Below, piece after piece: positions 20,601 through 31,770 of a stretch of 64,000 bases of DNA (positions are counted from its first letter, which is position 1; each line of letters begins with the position of its first letter). The notes beneath the pieces are model-generated. The model searched no databases, was not told where the DNA came from, and saw nothing but the letters and a program-made list of their open reading frames with translations. The DNA lies in contig BSDZ01000079.1 of NCBI GenBank assembly GCA_030268105.1, positions 3,167,501 to 3,231,500 of the forward strand. Reading direction: 5' to 3'. A program made the translations under genes and the position numbers. The DNA is from Volvox africanus. Its lineage: Eukaryota; Chlorophyta; Chlorophyceae; Chlamydomonadales; Volvocaceae.

Positions 20601-22627
20601 GGGCCTTCTTTTTGCTTTTTATCAGTGAACAGCGAAAACAGCCAGCAGCGCCTGCGCTGCCAGCACAGCCAACCAGACATCTGCCGGTCAATCTTGTGAG
20701 CACCTAACCCCTTCCCACTTCTCACTTTCTTGTTTTGTTCATGGCTCATCAGTGAACCCCCTTTGACAGAAGGACCGGTCGATGGTCGGTTATGAGTGTC
20801 TACATTCTGTCGATGATACCTAAACAGGCAACACCTCAAGCTGAAACGACCTCACCGTATTCCCACTGCAGTCACCAAAACAGAGCCAAGACACGCGCTC
20901 GGCCTCTGGTAAACGACGGCGATGAAATTATAGCCGACGCGCCAATATGGCAAACATTCGCACACGCCACACCGCAGAAAGGTCCAAAACTGGATGCCCG
21001 GTGGAAGCCGGATGCTAAAAGATTGATCCTTCGCCCACCGTGCAGTTCACCACCTGCAGCCTCCCACGACAATTTACACGCGGGCATCGCCAGACGCACC
21101 CTGATGAATGTGCTGCAGCCTGAGCTAATACCATGATGCAATGCCCACCACCCACACACAAACGGCATGCGACTGTGTGCACAATGGCTAAACCAGTTGC
21201 CGCTAGCATCCACTGTGTATGCCCACAGTGCGCTCAAGTGCCTGCAATTCCCGTCTGACATCACCGTCCCCCCATCATGCCAACAGGTTGCTAACCCATC
21301 CCGCGTGCATAACAACACGCCCGTCACGAAGCACCTTGCGACGTCCTGCAGCACACTAGCACGGCCGCAGGTGAATGCTTCAGGGAGGACCTCGCAAGTC
21401 GGCACCAACCAGGTGTGCAGAGACGCGGCTACGGGTTACGATGGGACACGTTTGCGATCGCACTCACAACGGATCATCGTGGCATGAGACAAACAACAAT
21501 ATGAGACAGGGACATTGGCTGACAGGGTGCAAGTAACTTATCGGGTTAAGCACGAATTCCTCAACCCATGTGCCGCCGCAGGTACTGATATGGTAGCCCA
21601 GGCGACCACCACCCATCCAGGAGGGTGCTTCCCTGACTCCAGGAGGGGAGCTACTTTCAGAGGTAATGCAAAACCGCAGTTTAATTCGAGGCAGAGTAAC
21701 ATTTAGGTCTTTAAGATAGGTATGCAATCATCGTACAATCATAGAGCCCTCCTAAGGAGCCAAGAAGGGCACGGCTCAGGGCACAGCGGCACCAACCAAA
21801 CACAGGAACAGGAACCCGGAGTGGGAAAGCAGGTGCAGATGGGATGTTGCCACATTTTCCTGACGGCATCTTGAACGCCACCAACGGTGTTGGAACATTT
21901 TTGGGCGGATCCCCATCTGCACTTCGCTTCACTCTCGCGGAAGGTAGATGGCGCGCACATCGGGCAACAGCAGGGAGCCCTCTAAGCAGCGCAGTCTATG
22001 CGAGCGCACCCCCGGAGGCGGATTGCTAGTCGCCTGGATTCGGCCTTGCTGACAGTCCCACTATCGCGTCCCTCCCCTAAGGTATATACACTACGGGAAC
22101 GGAAGTGCGTCACTTAAGCAGGGTCTTCCCTCCGGAGAGCACCTTCCGTATCTCACGGACACGCACTCCCATGTATATACGGTCCCCGCCACTGTCTTCC
22201 AATCCTTACACCCTGAAAAAACCAGTTTAGCCTAAAACACCAAACTGACCACCTAATTGGACCGTTGGATGCAATACAGGACCGATAGGTGGTTGGCAGT
22301 TGACCAACTGACTTATGGTTGGTTCCGGCCTTTCGCCGGACAAACATTATTAATCACCGTAAGGCGTTATTTATTTTTGGAGCTGAGTTGCGGATCAGCG
22401 ACGCCACGACCACGTTCTTCCGTGCGCTGTCGCCCTCGTCACATCATACACATGTAAGATTACCCGGCGCTCTGCCCCGCTGTAGCAGTACTCGACGCAG
22501 TAGCAACAGCACAGGCTACATCAGCACTGACCGCCCTGTCAGCACCAGTATCGCTGACAGCAGCTGTCATGCCGTATCGTGAGGCCCCGCCGATACTGAA
22601 GCCCCCTTCCCCATCCCGTCCCCCTTA
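17606..22627. other. Gene-poor convergent interval (~5 kb)
   Basis: This lies between the 3' ends of two convergent genes. It contains a short (GT)n run at 17718-17733, a TATG/TACG run at about 17894-17919, the AT-rich island at 19.4-19.96 kb (listed separately), and AC-rich sequence near 20330-20430. I found no splice-bounded exon with coding character. Open frames here are short and lack the codon bias of the real genes. Confidence 0.6.
19430..19960 (+). mobile_element. AT-rich island resembling a decayed Ty3/gypsy RT-RNase H segment
   Basis: By eye the GC content falls to about one third, against roughly half in the flanks. The plus strand, read with frameshifts and stops, gives pieces in the order expected of a gypsy RT-RNase H region. 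They are an F-x-W start (FKWSGSTEA), EALKLIVLSE, PDLALPFELL (the P-D-f-x-x-P-F-e block before RNase H), SDTSKK in place of the usual tDAS, and finally a KDNMQHDQDQIILL block like the linker after RNase H in chromovirus-type elements. No intact frame, LTR or catalytic YxDD is visible. An organellar or viral insertion is an alternative explanation for the low GC. Each match is weak; only their order makes the case. Confidence 0.35.
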
Positions 22628-22632
22628 TTACA
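22628..22632 (-). terminator. TGTAA polyadenylation signal (minus strand)
   Basis: The minus strand reads GGTGTAATAAG here, about 97 nt beyond the proposed stop at 22729. This supports the proposed 3' end of the neighbouring minus-strand gene. Confidence 0.4.
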
Positions 22633-22728
22633 CCTTCCAGCCCTCCGCCATCAGCATGGGTCGCTCCATAGTTACTGCGGCAGCCAAGGAAGCAGGCACG
22701 ATGGGACTGGCGACACGTGACAGTACCA

Positions 22729-25009
22729 TCACCGTAATGGGAACGATCCCACGGAAGCAGCGACGGAGGCAGCGACAGAGGCATGATGACATGGTGTATA
22801 ATTTAACGGGAATATGCATAATATAGGCATATGCGCAAATGTTGTGCACACCACAACTAGGGAACAACCTATGATAGAAATTTGTACGAGCGCCGAGTGC
22901 AGTGCATAACCGCATGAGCGGTGGAGCGGCATGCCCTGTCCTGAACATGAAGTAACACATGTACACGCACACGCATACACACGCACATGCCCCCGGCCCT
23001 ATGTCGCATTTCCGCTCACCCATCTCTGCTGCTTTTGCCCGCCAGCTGGGGTCCGCCATGTAAGACAGCTTCTCCTGCACTTCAGCCAGCCGCTTGGCGG
23101 TCTTGAATGCAGGGTTCTTGGGGTCCTCCAGCGTCCTCTGAGTGAAGCTCTTGCCCGTGCGAAGCGTCCTGTGATCCTGGCCCTGGGCAGGTGGGACAGG
23201 TATTGCCCCAACGATGGTTCAATGAGAACGAAACCCCAAGGCAAACACGGGCCCGGTTGGGGACTCGGCGGGAGACGCGGGACACTGTGACACGCGCACA
23301 AGGGACACGCAGAAAGGAATCCCATAGCCATAGGTAATAGCTACCTTGCACGCTATCACGGACTATGGACGCCGTCCAGGTTCGTTGCCTTCTCAGCCTA
23401 ACCCGCACAACCGTCACCATGAACCAGGTTACGACAAGGCACCTCAGAGGGGTGGGGCCTAGAGGAGCACAAACAACGAACCGCGGGAGATGTCACTCAC
23501 CTCGACTGATTTCCTGGACGGCTGTGGCGAGAGAGGCGATCGCGACTCGTGGTCGCTGGTGCAGGCGTCCCGGAAGCCAACCCGCACGTCGCCTGCGAAC
23601 AATGACGATCGGGCTTTGTTGACCCTTTCCTGCTCCCGAGCGTGCTCACACGCCAGCTGAGCTACGCTGACGAGGGAACATTGCACCGGAGCAGAGGACC
23701 TTGCGAGGTCGTCCTGCTTTTCACTCTCGTCACCGGGCTTAGCGGTAGCGGTGGTAATTCCATTGGTGGCACTTGCTGCCGCGCCTGCGTCGATTGAGCT
23801 ATCCTTCCCAAACAGCCGTCGAATACCCCGGATTAGGCCGCCGCCTAAGCCACCGCCGCGGCCCTGCACACCGCCTCTGGGGCTGCGGCTGGCGCTTGAT
23901 GACTCAGTGCTGGTGTCATCGTTCTCACCGCTTCCACCGCCACCGCCGCCGCCGCTGTCGCCGCCGGAGGCAGCACGGATGGAGGTCCGACCGATGCGGT
24001 GCACACACCGCTTGGCGGAGGATGGTCGCAAGTGCGCGAAGCTCACAAGGACTGGTTGGGGTTCCTCCTCAGTCATCGTGGTGCTGATACCGTTGCTACT
24101 GCTACCGGCGGCGCCGCCACCTGCTGCAGCAGTTGCGGCTGCTGGGATCAGCATGGCGGCGCCAGCACCAACGCTGCTTGCATTCGTTGCGGCCCCTCGA
24201 ATGGAAGGTAACGTCAACACACGGCGGCTTGCGGCTTGGGACTTAAGGGCTGCAGACGTCGTTGCCGTCGCAGCTATCATACCGGAGACGGAGGCCGCTG
24301 CCGAACGTGATATTGAGTTGATTGCGGGAAGTCGCCCCTGGTCAGCTTCCAATAACTCGGGAACTGCAACAGGGCTTACAATGGGCGCTGAAGCCACCCC
24401 GTTGCGCCGGTAAACTGTGGCGATGGCGCCGCTTCCAGCTTGAATGCCGCTGTTGCCGCCGCCACCGTTTCCACCAATACCCATGCCCAAAGCCTTGCTA
24501 GATGGAATGGATGCGTTTATCATGCTTCTGCGGCTGGGGCTGCTGGTGCCAGTGGAAAGGGCATTGGCACCGCCACCGCTGCTGGCGATGGCCACGTCAC
24601 GCCATGATGTTGACCCGATTCCGCGAGCGGAAAGAGGGGCTACCTGGGGGACTGCTTCCTGCTGCTCATAGCTGGTCCCCTCGTGTTGGTCGCGGCTGCG
24701 ACAGGGAAAGTGGGACATGGGCATATGGGGTTGGGTCGCACAAGGGAGGAGTGTGTTCGTACTCGCGGCAGCACAGATGATCAAGCGAGCACTTGAGGTG
24801 GCCACACAATGACCCAATCGCATGTAAGCGATTTTGGCCGCGATCAGTGTGTCTCCCCTCCGCGACACCCGCCACAGGATGACCTACCTGTTAAGCTCAG
24901 GTAAAGAGGCCCAAATCACAGAGCTACTAGCATTGGACTTTCCGCGGGCTATAGGCGCTCTGACAATGGTGGTCGCCCCCGTCGGAAGTTTGACGCGGTC
25001 CGTGGACAT
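22729..25009 (-). CDS. Unrecognised Ser/Gly/Ala-rich protein
   Basis: Proposed exons on the minus strand are 25009-24888, 24695-23501, 23182-23020 and, much less surely, 22856-22729. They join in frame to 535 residues. Exon 1 starts MSTDRVKLPTGATTIVRAPI and ends at an AG/GTAGGT donor. The exon 2 acceptor follows a strong pyrimidine tract (CTTTCCCTGTCGCAG). Exon 2 is disordered, with an SGGGGGGGS-type tract and a short basic helix (GLIRGIRRLFGKDSS). Exon 3 is the most conserved-looking part: SFTQRTLEDPKNPAFKTAKR, then EVQEKLSYMADPSWRAKAAE, predicted helical. No catalytic motif, signal peptide or membrane span is seen. The first three exons fit by phase and splice consensus. The last exon has a weak acceptor and could be wrong. 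Confidence 0.6.
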
Positions 25010-27813
25010 GACAACCTTCGACGACCTGGGACTCAATGTCTGCATTTGGGGTATATCATATAGCTTCGTGTAACCTTTAGTGATGGCTAAGAGTTCATCG
25101 CAATGTTGCTCTTTCTAAGCAAGGCGTACGTCACGGATTCCTGGCATGCGGCTCAGGCCCCTGCACAGAGCTTGGTAAGTCAGGCATTAATTGGCCCTGT
25201 AGTTTTGAAGTTCCAAGGCTTGCGAATTGCGCACACAGCTATATGCGCAGGCAAAAGGGTACGAGGTGCCCTGCAATACTGTGCGTGCATTTACAAAACT
25301 TACGTATCAAACATTTAAATCATTGGTCACATGTTCTATGTAAAGATATTTGAACCCTGTGAAGCTATTGAACACCAAAGGTTGGCAACAGATAGCTAAA
25401 CGACTAAACAGCAATTCTTGTGAAGCACGGTTGTTGTTTGCACGTAATATGCCATTGAATAAAACTTCCACCGACTCGATTAATGCAATGAAACTCTACA
25501 AGGAGTGAAGTTTCGCGTCTTCCTAGGAACGTCGATGGCTCTATCTAAAAATTAAAAAGCGGTTTAGAGGATACCTATAGTCAAGCTCACTGCAATTGCA
25601 GAGCTTGGATAATGTATTAGGTGTTCCGTCGCCATGAGCCCATGACCTCTCAAGGAGTCCGGTAGTCAACCGTTAGGAGGTTGCTCTTCACGCCATCGAT
25701 TGCCATACTACTTGATCCACTGATCCACCTCTCCATGAAGCAGTAAATATTTTTGTCCATTTCACACTGTAAACAACACGAACAAGAAAACCTAAGAATT
25801 TAGTCCCATAATCTGCCCATGACTTCTCATCGGCCCTGCCCAGCGCTGAATAGGCACCCGACCAATGTAATAGAGATATGTAATCTGATAACCAGAAACT
25901 AAAATCATGAGGATGACGGCAAAGATGAAAGGAATAGTGAGAGCTTAGCTCCGGAATCCTCAAATCTGACTGCAGCTTCTGCCGCAGGGAACCTAGCCAG
26001 GGTTATACTCAGCCAATAGGCAACAGAGGATCTGTGAAAAGCAGCGTGTTAATTCCGACACTGTTCGGCTATGTACACATCTCGTTGGGTCTTGCTTTGC
26101 TTGGGCCTTACATCGCACAAACCCTAATAAAAAAACATACCAAGAAGCACTGGAGCTCAGAAACTGTGCGAGGAGAGTACGTATCAGTACCTTACAGCAG
26201 TATGTCTGCCATGGTGAACCCACAGGCAAGCCTCAGCCCCCTCGTTCCCCTAATCGCCTATGCCGGCCCCCACGCATTCCTGCTGTGCCCAACCTTTGGG
26301 GCTTTCATGCCTTGCCAAGCATTAGGATGCCCATGCGGCAATAACACAATATCGCCCATGCACAGACATAATGCCCACTCAACCTTCTGACCAGAAAACT
26401 AAGAATATGCTCGTCCTCAGCAGCGCACCCTAGCCTGCTGCACTGTATCCACTTCTCATCATATTCCGGTTGTCACGGCATAACGCGTTACCTGCACAAC
26501 GCGTGACCTCCAACTGTCGCGCGTAGTAACAACTGCCAACGACTGCACATCTAAAATTAAGGTAATCGGTACAGCATGACTGATAACGAAGAACGACTAA
26601 CATTGAGGAATGTGGGTGGGCTGAGTGCAGACGTTTAAGGCTGATAGATGCCGGCAAGCCGCTGTCTGGAGTTAGCTATGATGAGCCGCGATGACACGGA
26701 TGTGATATGGCGATGATAGAAGAATCGGAGTCGATGCTTCGGGGTCGTTCGGCTCGTCCCAGAGCAGAAGGGGAGTTTGTTGTATATGAAGTACGGCAAC
26801 GGCGCGGAAAGGCGCAAAGTTGGGTGCCTATTCAGAGCAGCGATTTCGACGCTCAAGCCTACATACATGACATAACCAATTGTTGTCAGTTGTATTAGTC
26901 CAGGCAGTGTTCTCCTCGCTCATTCAAATATCCGGACCAAGATCCCTCAGCCCCGAGCTCAAGGCCCCAACTGCTGTGGAGAGATTGGCCTCGGTAGACC
27001 CCAGCTCTCGCCCACCTCTTGCGACACTCCAGACCGGACATCAGCGGAACTGAACCGAGTCAAGGTCGGTCGTCTCCTGCGACCAAGATACCTTGGCTGC
27101 AGCGGTCAAGGCTTTTCTTCCCTAGCACCGAGGAGCTTCAACCCTGCTGGCTACAGTGGTTCACCCGTCCAACGTCCAAGACCTTGTCACGTGGACGATC
27201 AATTATCGAAGGGTCGGCCAGCGGTTTGCCTTACGGGGTTGCAGCAGGAACCCATTTACAGACCGAATCCCATCCCTACCCAATCGCCTAAATCGCTGCT
27301 GAACAGTCTAAGTTGTGCCCTCTGCTGAAGACATCTACGCGTGCAACGCCTAGACCGGCGGCTACCGGGAGGACGCTGAAGGGTTTGAGACTTCTAACGA
27401 CGCCTTAGCTCTTGCTGTGTGCATTCTCAGCGCTTCACCGCGCTTCCCTTTCTCTCCCCTCAGACCGTGGAGCCCGAGGTGACCAGTGTGGAGGCGCGAC
27501 CGCGATTCTACATGTGCTCAGCCAGCCCCTGTGTGGACGCGTTCTTGCTGCTTCGAGCGGTAGCTAACGGGCGCGTCGTCACAAGTCGAGGCACCGCTAG
27601 GGGGAGTGCGGACGAGGGACGCCAGGAGGCCGGCACCAGTGAGGGCGGTTCGGGCGGCACATCACACGGTTCAGTAACCAGTCCATCCGGTGCCTGACCG
27701 TTGTGAGCTGCGACCCTCAACACCAAGTTCCTCGCGATGTGGCATGGGAAGCGAGCAGTCCTGCTGGCGGGGTTTCCCGCCATGGCACGCAACGTGTGTA
27801 AGACCAGACGACG
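25010..27813. other. Gene-poor interval, no gene recognised
   Basis: The first few hundred bases should be the promoter and 5' UTR of the minus-strand gene that starts at 25009. Beyond that I see only short open frames. One at 26707-26898 has no recognisable motif. I found no repeat array or splice-bounded exon. The right end (about 27420-27700) carries an open GC-rich frame that may be the start of the copia remnant but does not itself show a retroelement motif. Confidence 0.45.
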
Positions 27814-30253
27814 ATGTTCATGACGACTTCAATTGAACATCCTGCCATTATAGCTGAGCATCGTGGCAAGTGGGTCGAGGCGGGCAACAGGGAGGTGGAT
27901 TATAAGGGATTAGAGATTGTGAATGCAAATGGTGTGTATATGCCGGCTCTATGGCTATTCTACTTGGCAAAGGCCCGCGACATGTTTGGCATCCCTGAGC
28001 TGGAAAAGGACGCTGAGGATGGTGAGACGCCCACACGCCCACACGCAGGCGGCAGAGTGGCTCGGTGACCTGGTGCAGTGTATGTGCAATGGCACGATCC
28101 CGCACGATGAACTTGATACGCATTTCTTTGATGGGCTACGCGACGAGTACATGCGGGCGTTCATTCAGTTCGTCTACATGCAGGAGCCTGTGGGGAGCGT
28201 CCGATGATCACTGCAGTTTGTCACTGAACAAGCGCAGCAATACTATGTCACACGGATCCTGTCCATCCGAGGCGTTTCCGTGGTCGTGATGCTGGAGATA
28301 CCCAAGAGGGGATGAGGCAACTCACTTGCCATTACCTCCGGCACCCCAGTCATGAGTGAGCTGGAAGTCATGCTGCGGGAGTGGAAGGCTAAAAAGGTCG
28401 TACCACCACGCACGGCGCGTCCAGCACCATGAAACAATCGGCCGGCCAAACTGTCGCGCACTACACGCCCAGTTGCAGCCTCCACCCACGTGGGCGAGGC
28501 AGGTGCCGGCAAGACTCATCAGGTCGACCTGCAGGCGCGGTGGAACGCCCCTGCACATACCCCAAGTGCATGGGTCGGCGTAACGCCCACTCAGAGGCAG
28601 AATGCTGGACCATAAAGCTTGATGAGGGCAAGAACAACGCGCGAGCACCGCCACCAATCTACTTCATAGAGATGCACTAAGCGGCACAGGCAGCTGTCCG
28701 CAAGAGCTTGGCGACTTAAGCGGTGGACGATGACCATGAGAACGACCATGTGACGACGCTGGCCATCACCACGAGCAGCGCCAGCACCAGGAGTGGTTGA
28801 TTGCTGACTCAGTGGTGCAAGCTGCTCAGAATCAGGTCGCCCCCAACATCGCGCACAACACGGAATTGCCCGGCCAGCACTGGACCTAAGCCGCTATGGC
28901 AAGTGGAGGGCGGGCTCGCCATCTGAATCGGCCGACGAACCCAGCATGAGTGCCGCATATACACCTGTGCCATGGTGGTGCCGGACGACACGGCGCAAGC
29001 TTGCAGTTTCACGTTACTGCTGGGCACTGGTGTGCTGCATCGTGGCAGCATGGAGGTGCAAATCCACATTGCCTGGGGTGCGTGAACCTGCCCATGGAGC
29101 CACTGGTGGACATGGGGAAGTGTTACCTCAACGCCATGTGGCGATGCTACATGACCAGAGAGGTGGGTAAGTGGCGAGATGAGGACATCGTGAGCGGTGC
29201 AGGAGGGCAGTTGCCAAGTCCAGCCGTGACCCACCTCCATTTGCGGAACCGCCGTAGCCCCAGCGCCATTCAGCTGCGCGACACTGGTGGTGGCGCACAG
29301 TCCAGAAGCCAGGATTGCTGCACCTGCACACGAGCTACCCTGGCTTGATGTGTGGGTATGTGTGTGTGTAGTCACAAAGTGGGGCATTAGCTGACACAGA
29401 AAGTGCCGTTTGGTCACCTCGCCTGCCTAAGCAGCAATAAGATGACCAGCATCTGTAGAGCCAAGCTTGTGTATCAGAGTATAGGTGACAGCCACGTACC
29501 AGTGCCATCATCAGGCCCAAATTTCACCACGTCTGCGCACCCAGTCCCTCACGTTTTCGCTTGCACACAAGCTGCTCATCCAAGGGCAGCTGCCGTCCAG
29601 GTGCACCAATCCCTGATACCAGAGAGGTGTGGTTATAGCGCTTGCACATGTGCATGACACGTGCGTAGCCTTCGAAGATGTGAAATTGGTGTGTAAGGTG
29701 AAAGAAGAGTTGGTCAGTGCTTCAAGGTTCACGACCTAGTGGGGGCACACGTGTCTTTGCACATGGACATTCGTCGGGAAAAGAATGGCGACATCATGTT
29801 GAGTCAGTCGAGGTACAATAAGCAGCCCTTGGAACGGCACAACATGTTGGAGGCCAAAGGTCGGACAATCCCTCTGGCGATGGGCACAAGAGTAACTCCG
29901 GTAACAGGTGAAGGCGACCTGCTGGAGGATCCAACGCCCTACCGAGCTCTTGTGGGAGAACTCAACTACCTCACGGTAAGTACTCGTCCCGACGTGGCCT
30001 AAGCTTTAAGTGTACTTTCCTGGTCGATGGCAAACCCCACCCATACTGCATTTGTGCGGCAAAGGGGGTGATGCGATATTTGGCTAATAACCGGGCAATG
30101 GGTCTCGTTTCACTGGTCAAGGGCTGCTGCTGGATGGATACAGTGATTCGGATCAGGCGGACGACACTATCAATGCCGATTTGGGTATCATCTGCAGGCC
30201 GACATCGGGCTATGTTTTCCGAGCGAACGGGTGAGCGAGCCAAGTCACAATAG
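27814..30253 (+). mobile_element. Decayed, internally deleted Ty1/copia retrotransposon
   Basis: The pieces lie in copia order on the plus strand. A gag-like helical region is at 28040-28300. A zinc-knuckle-like CTYPKCMGRRNAHSEAEC (C-x4-C-x6-H-x4-C) is near 28550-28610. A possible protease remnant, EWLIADS, is near 28793. The clearest part is the end of reverse transcriptase: EDVKLVCKVKEEL and, after a frameshift, GDIMLSQSRYNKQPLERHNM and YRALVGELNYLTVSTRPDVA (29660-30000). RNase H follows: GLLLDGYSDSDQADD and RPTSGYVFRANG (30118-30230). The gap between zinc knuckle and RT end is only about 1 kb, so most of integrase and the RT core with its YxDD motif is missing. Stops and frameshifts are frequent. 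No LTRs, primer-binding site or target duplication were found. Confidence 0.75.
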
Positions 30254-31770
30254 CTAACATTATCTCTTCGCCCCTATACATTTCAACGCTAAAGTTCCAC
30301 CATGTATTCTCCCACGCCTACCCAAGTAAACGAATTGGCTTTGGAAACTAAACGACAATGATGGTGAAGATATTTGCCAACCTCGCACACAATTGCATCT
30401 TAATTTTATCCTGAGTTCATTTCGCAATGCACCATGCTGAAGTTCGAACAAATGTATGTCGGTGTACTGTTATGTTGTGACACGCAAGTGTTGCCGAATG
30501 CCCCACCTCGCTGACCGTACACATACACAAACAAATGTACACACCATACACACACAAATACCCAGTTACCCACACATCGAGCCGGGTCAAGCTCTCTCCC
30601 CTCCCTCAATAAAGGCAATATACATTGCCGTGTGGGAGGCATCAAAAGCGGCCCCCAACAGTTTGACCCTGAACGCTATGTAACCTCCCTGGCGCATATC
30701 GGGCGTTCTTCACCACTTCCTGAACTGCACGGCTGGCAAACTGCTTGGCAGATGTCCGGCTGCCTTCAAAAAACAGCGGAACTGCATGGATTTGCCAGAT
30801 GGGCAGGCTGTAGTAATGCTCGTAAGGGGACCGTGGCCCCCTTACAGTGGGCGGCTGCGCTGCCACCGCTGGTGCCAAGGTACTCTGTGCGGCAGCAGCG
30901 GCAATTAGTTGTCCTTTCCCGGTGGATAGTCCATCCTTGCTCTGTGGAGGTGCCTGGTGCAGTGGCTCCACAGCCATCAGCTCCAAAATTTGAGGCTGCA
31001 GCGGTGATGAAGTCATGGGAGGGGCCTCCACTTGCATCAGGTCCGCCTGCAGACATGGACCGGACCGGATTGGACTGGTTGACATCGGTGAACATTGTAT
31101 ACAATTGAAATAATGTTTGCTATTAAATAAGATTTCCGGGCGGCAGATTCCACTAGATGCTCATGGTGGGTCCTGAACCCGGGAAAATCATTGATTTCAG
31201 AGAAGTCGACATGCATGGGTGAACGGATGAGGGAACCCCGAAATACAGGGGAAGGTACTGCCAGGTACTGGCCGCAGGTGAAGCAAAGCCCACACATGCA
31301 CATAGAGGTTGGAGCTGAGGCAGAGGTTGCAACTGGACAAATGTCCCAGAGGTACTGGTTTCAATCCTCTCACCGGCCCTTAAATAGTCGGAGGGTTGAT
31401 GAGTGAGTGGCTGGACCCCCCCTAGTCGATGGATCGTGTAGGACGTCCTTACAGTGGCTTGCGAGATCTGACCGGCGGGAGCAGAGTTGACTGCGCCGTT
31501 AAGTGATCCGCTAGATTCTGCTGTTGAACGCTGGTGGTGAGCGACTGCTGAACCCCAATCCAATACCCTTTGTTCAAGTCGATTGGGGTGGATGGATGAG
31601 GGCTGGTGGCTCCCTCTTGAAGGGCGCCACTAGCAGGGCGCCACCCAGGTTAGGTTAGTTAGGTTAGGTAAGTCAACAGTCTGCGGGTCTCACTACATGG
31701 GTCTTGTCCAGGCCCGAGAGGCCTGAGAGGCCCGAGCCCTTCTCTGCCCAGGTTGGTAACGCAACCATAC
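30254..31770. other. Downstream/intronic region of the WHEP gene; possible extra exon
   Basis: Phase and splice sites allow one more minus-strand exon of the WHEP gene. It begins after CTGCAG at 31046 and reads ADLMQVEAPPMTSSPLQPQI in frame, then an Ala/Gln-rich stretch open to 30642 (or to a donor, ACT/GTAAGG, within it). If real, the repeat listed at 31150-31290 lies inside the preceding intron. The rest holds a (GTTAG)n-like run (31648-31670), a duplicated 10-mer AGGGCGCCAC (31621-31630 and 31635-31644), and AC-rich sequence near 30520-30570. Confidence 0.35.
31150..31290 (-). repeat. Interspersed repeat, copy A (also at 45236-45340)
   Basis: Read on the minus strand, this matches the plus strand at 45236-45340 over roughly 100 bp with scattered substitutions and small gaps. 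Shared words include ACCTGGCAGT, CCTTCCCC, TTTCGGGG, CCCTCATCC, CGACTTCT and GAAATCA. It is probably an old transposable-element fragment, and each copy lies in or beside an intron. Confidence 0.75.

Noticed and set aside
23751..24413. 220-codon plus-strand frame
   Set aside because: Antisense of the low-complexity exon of the minus-strand gene at 22729-25009; no motif of its own.
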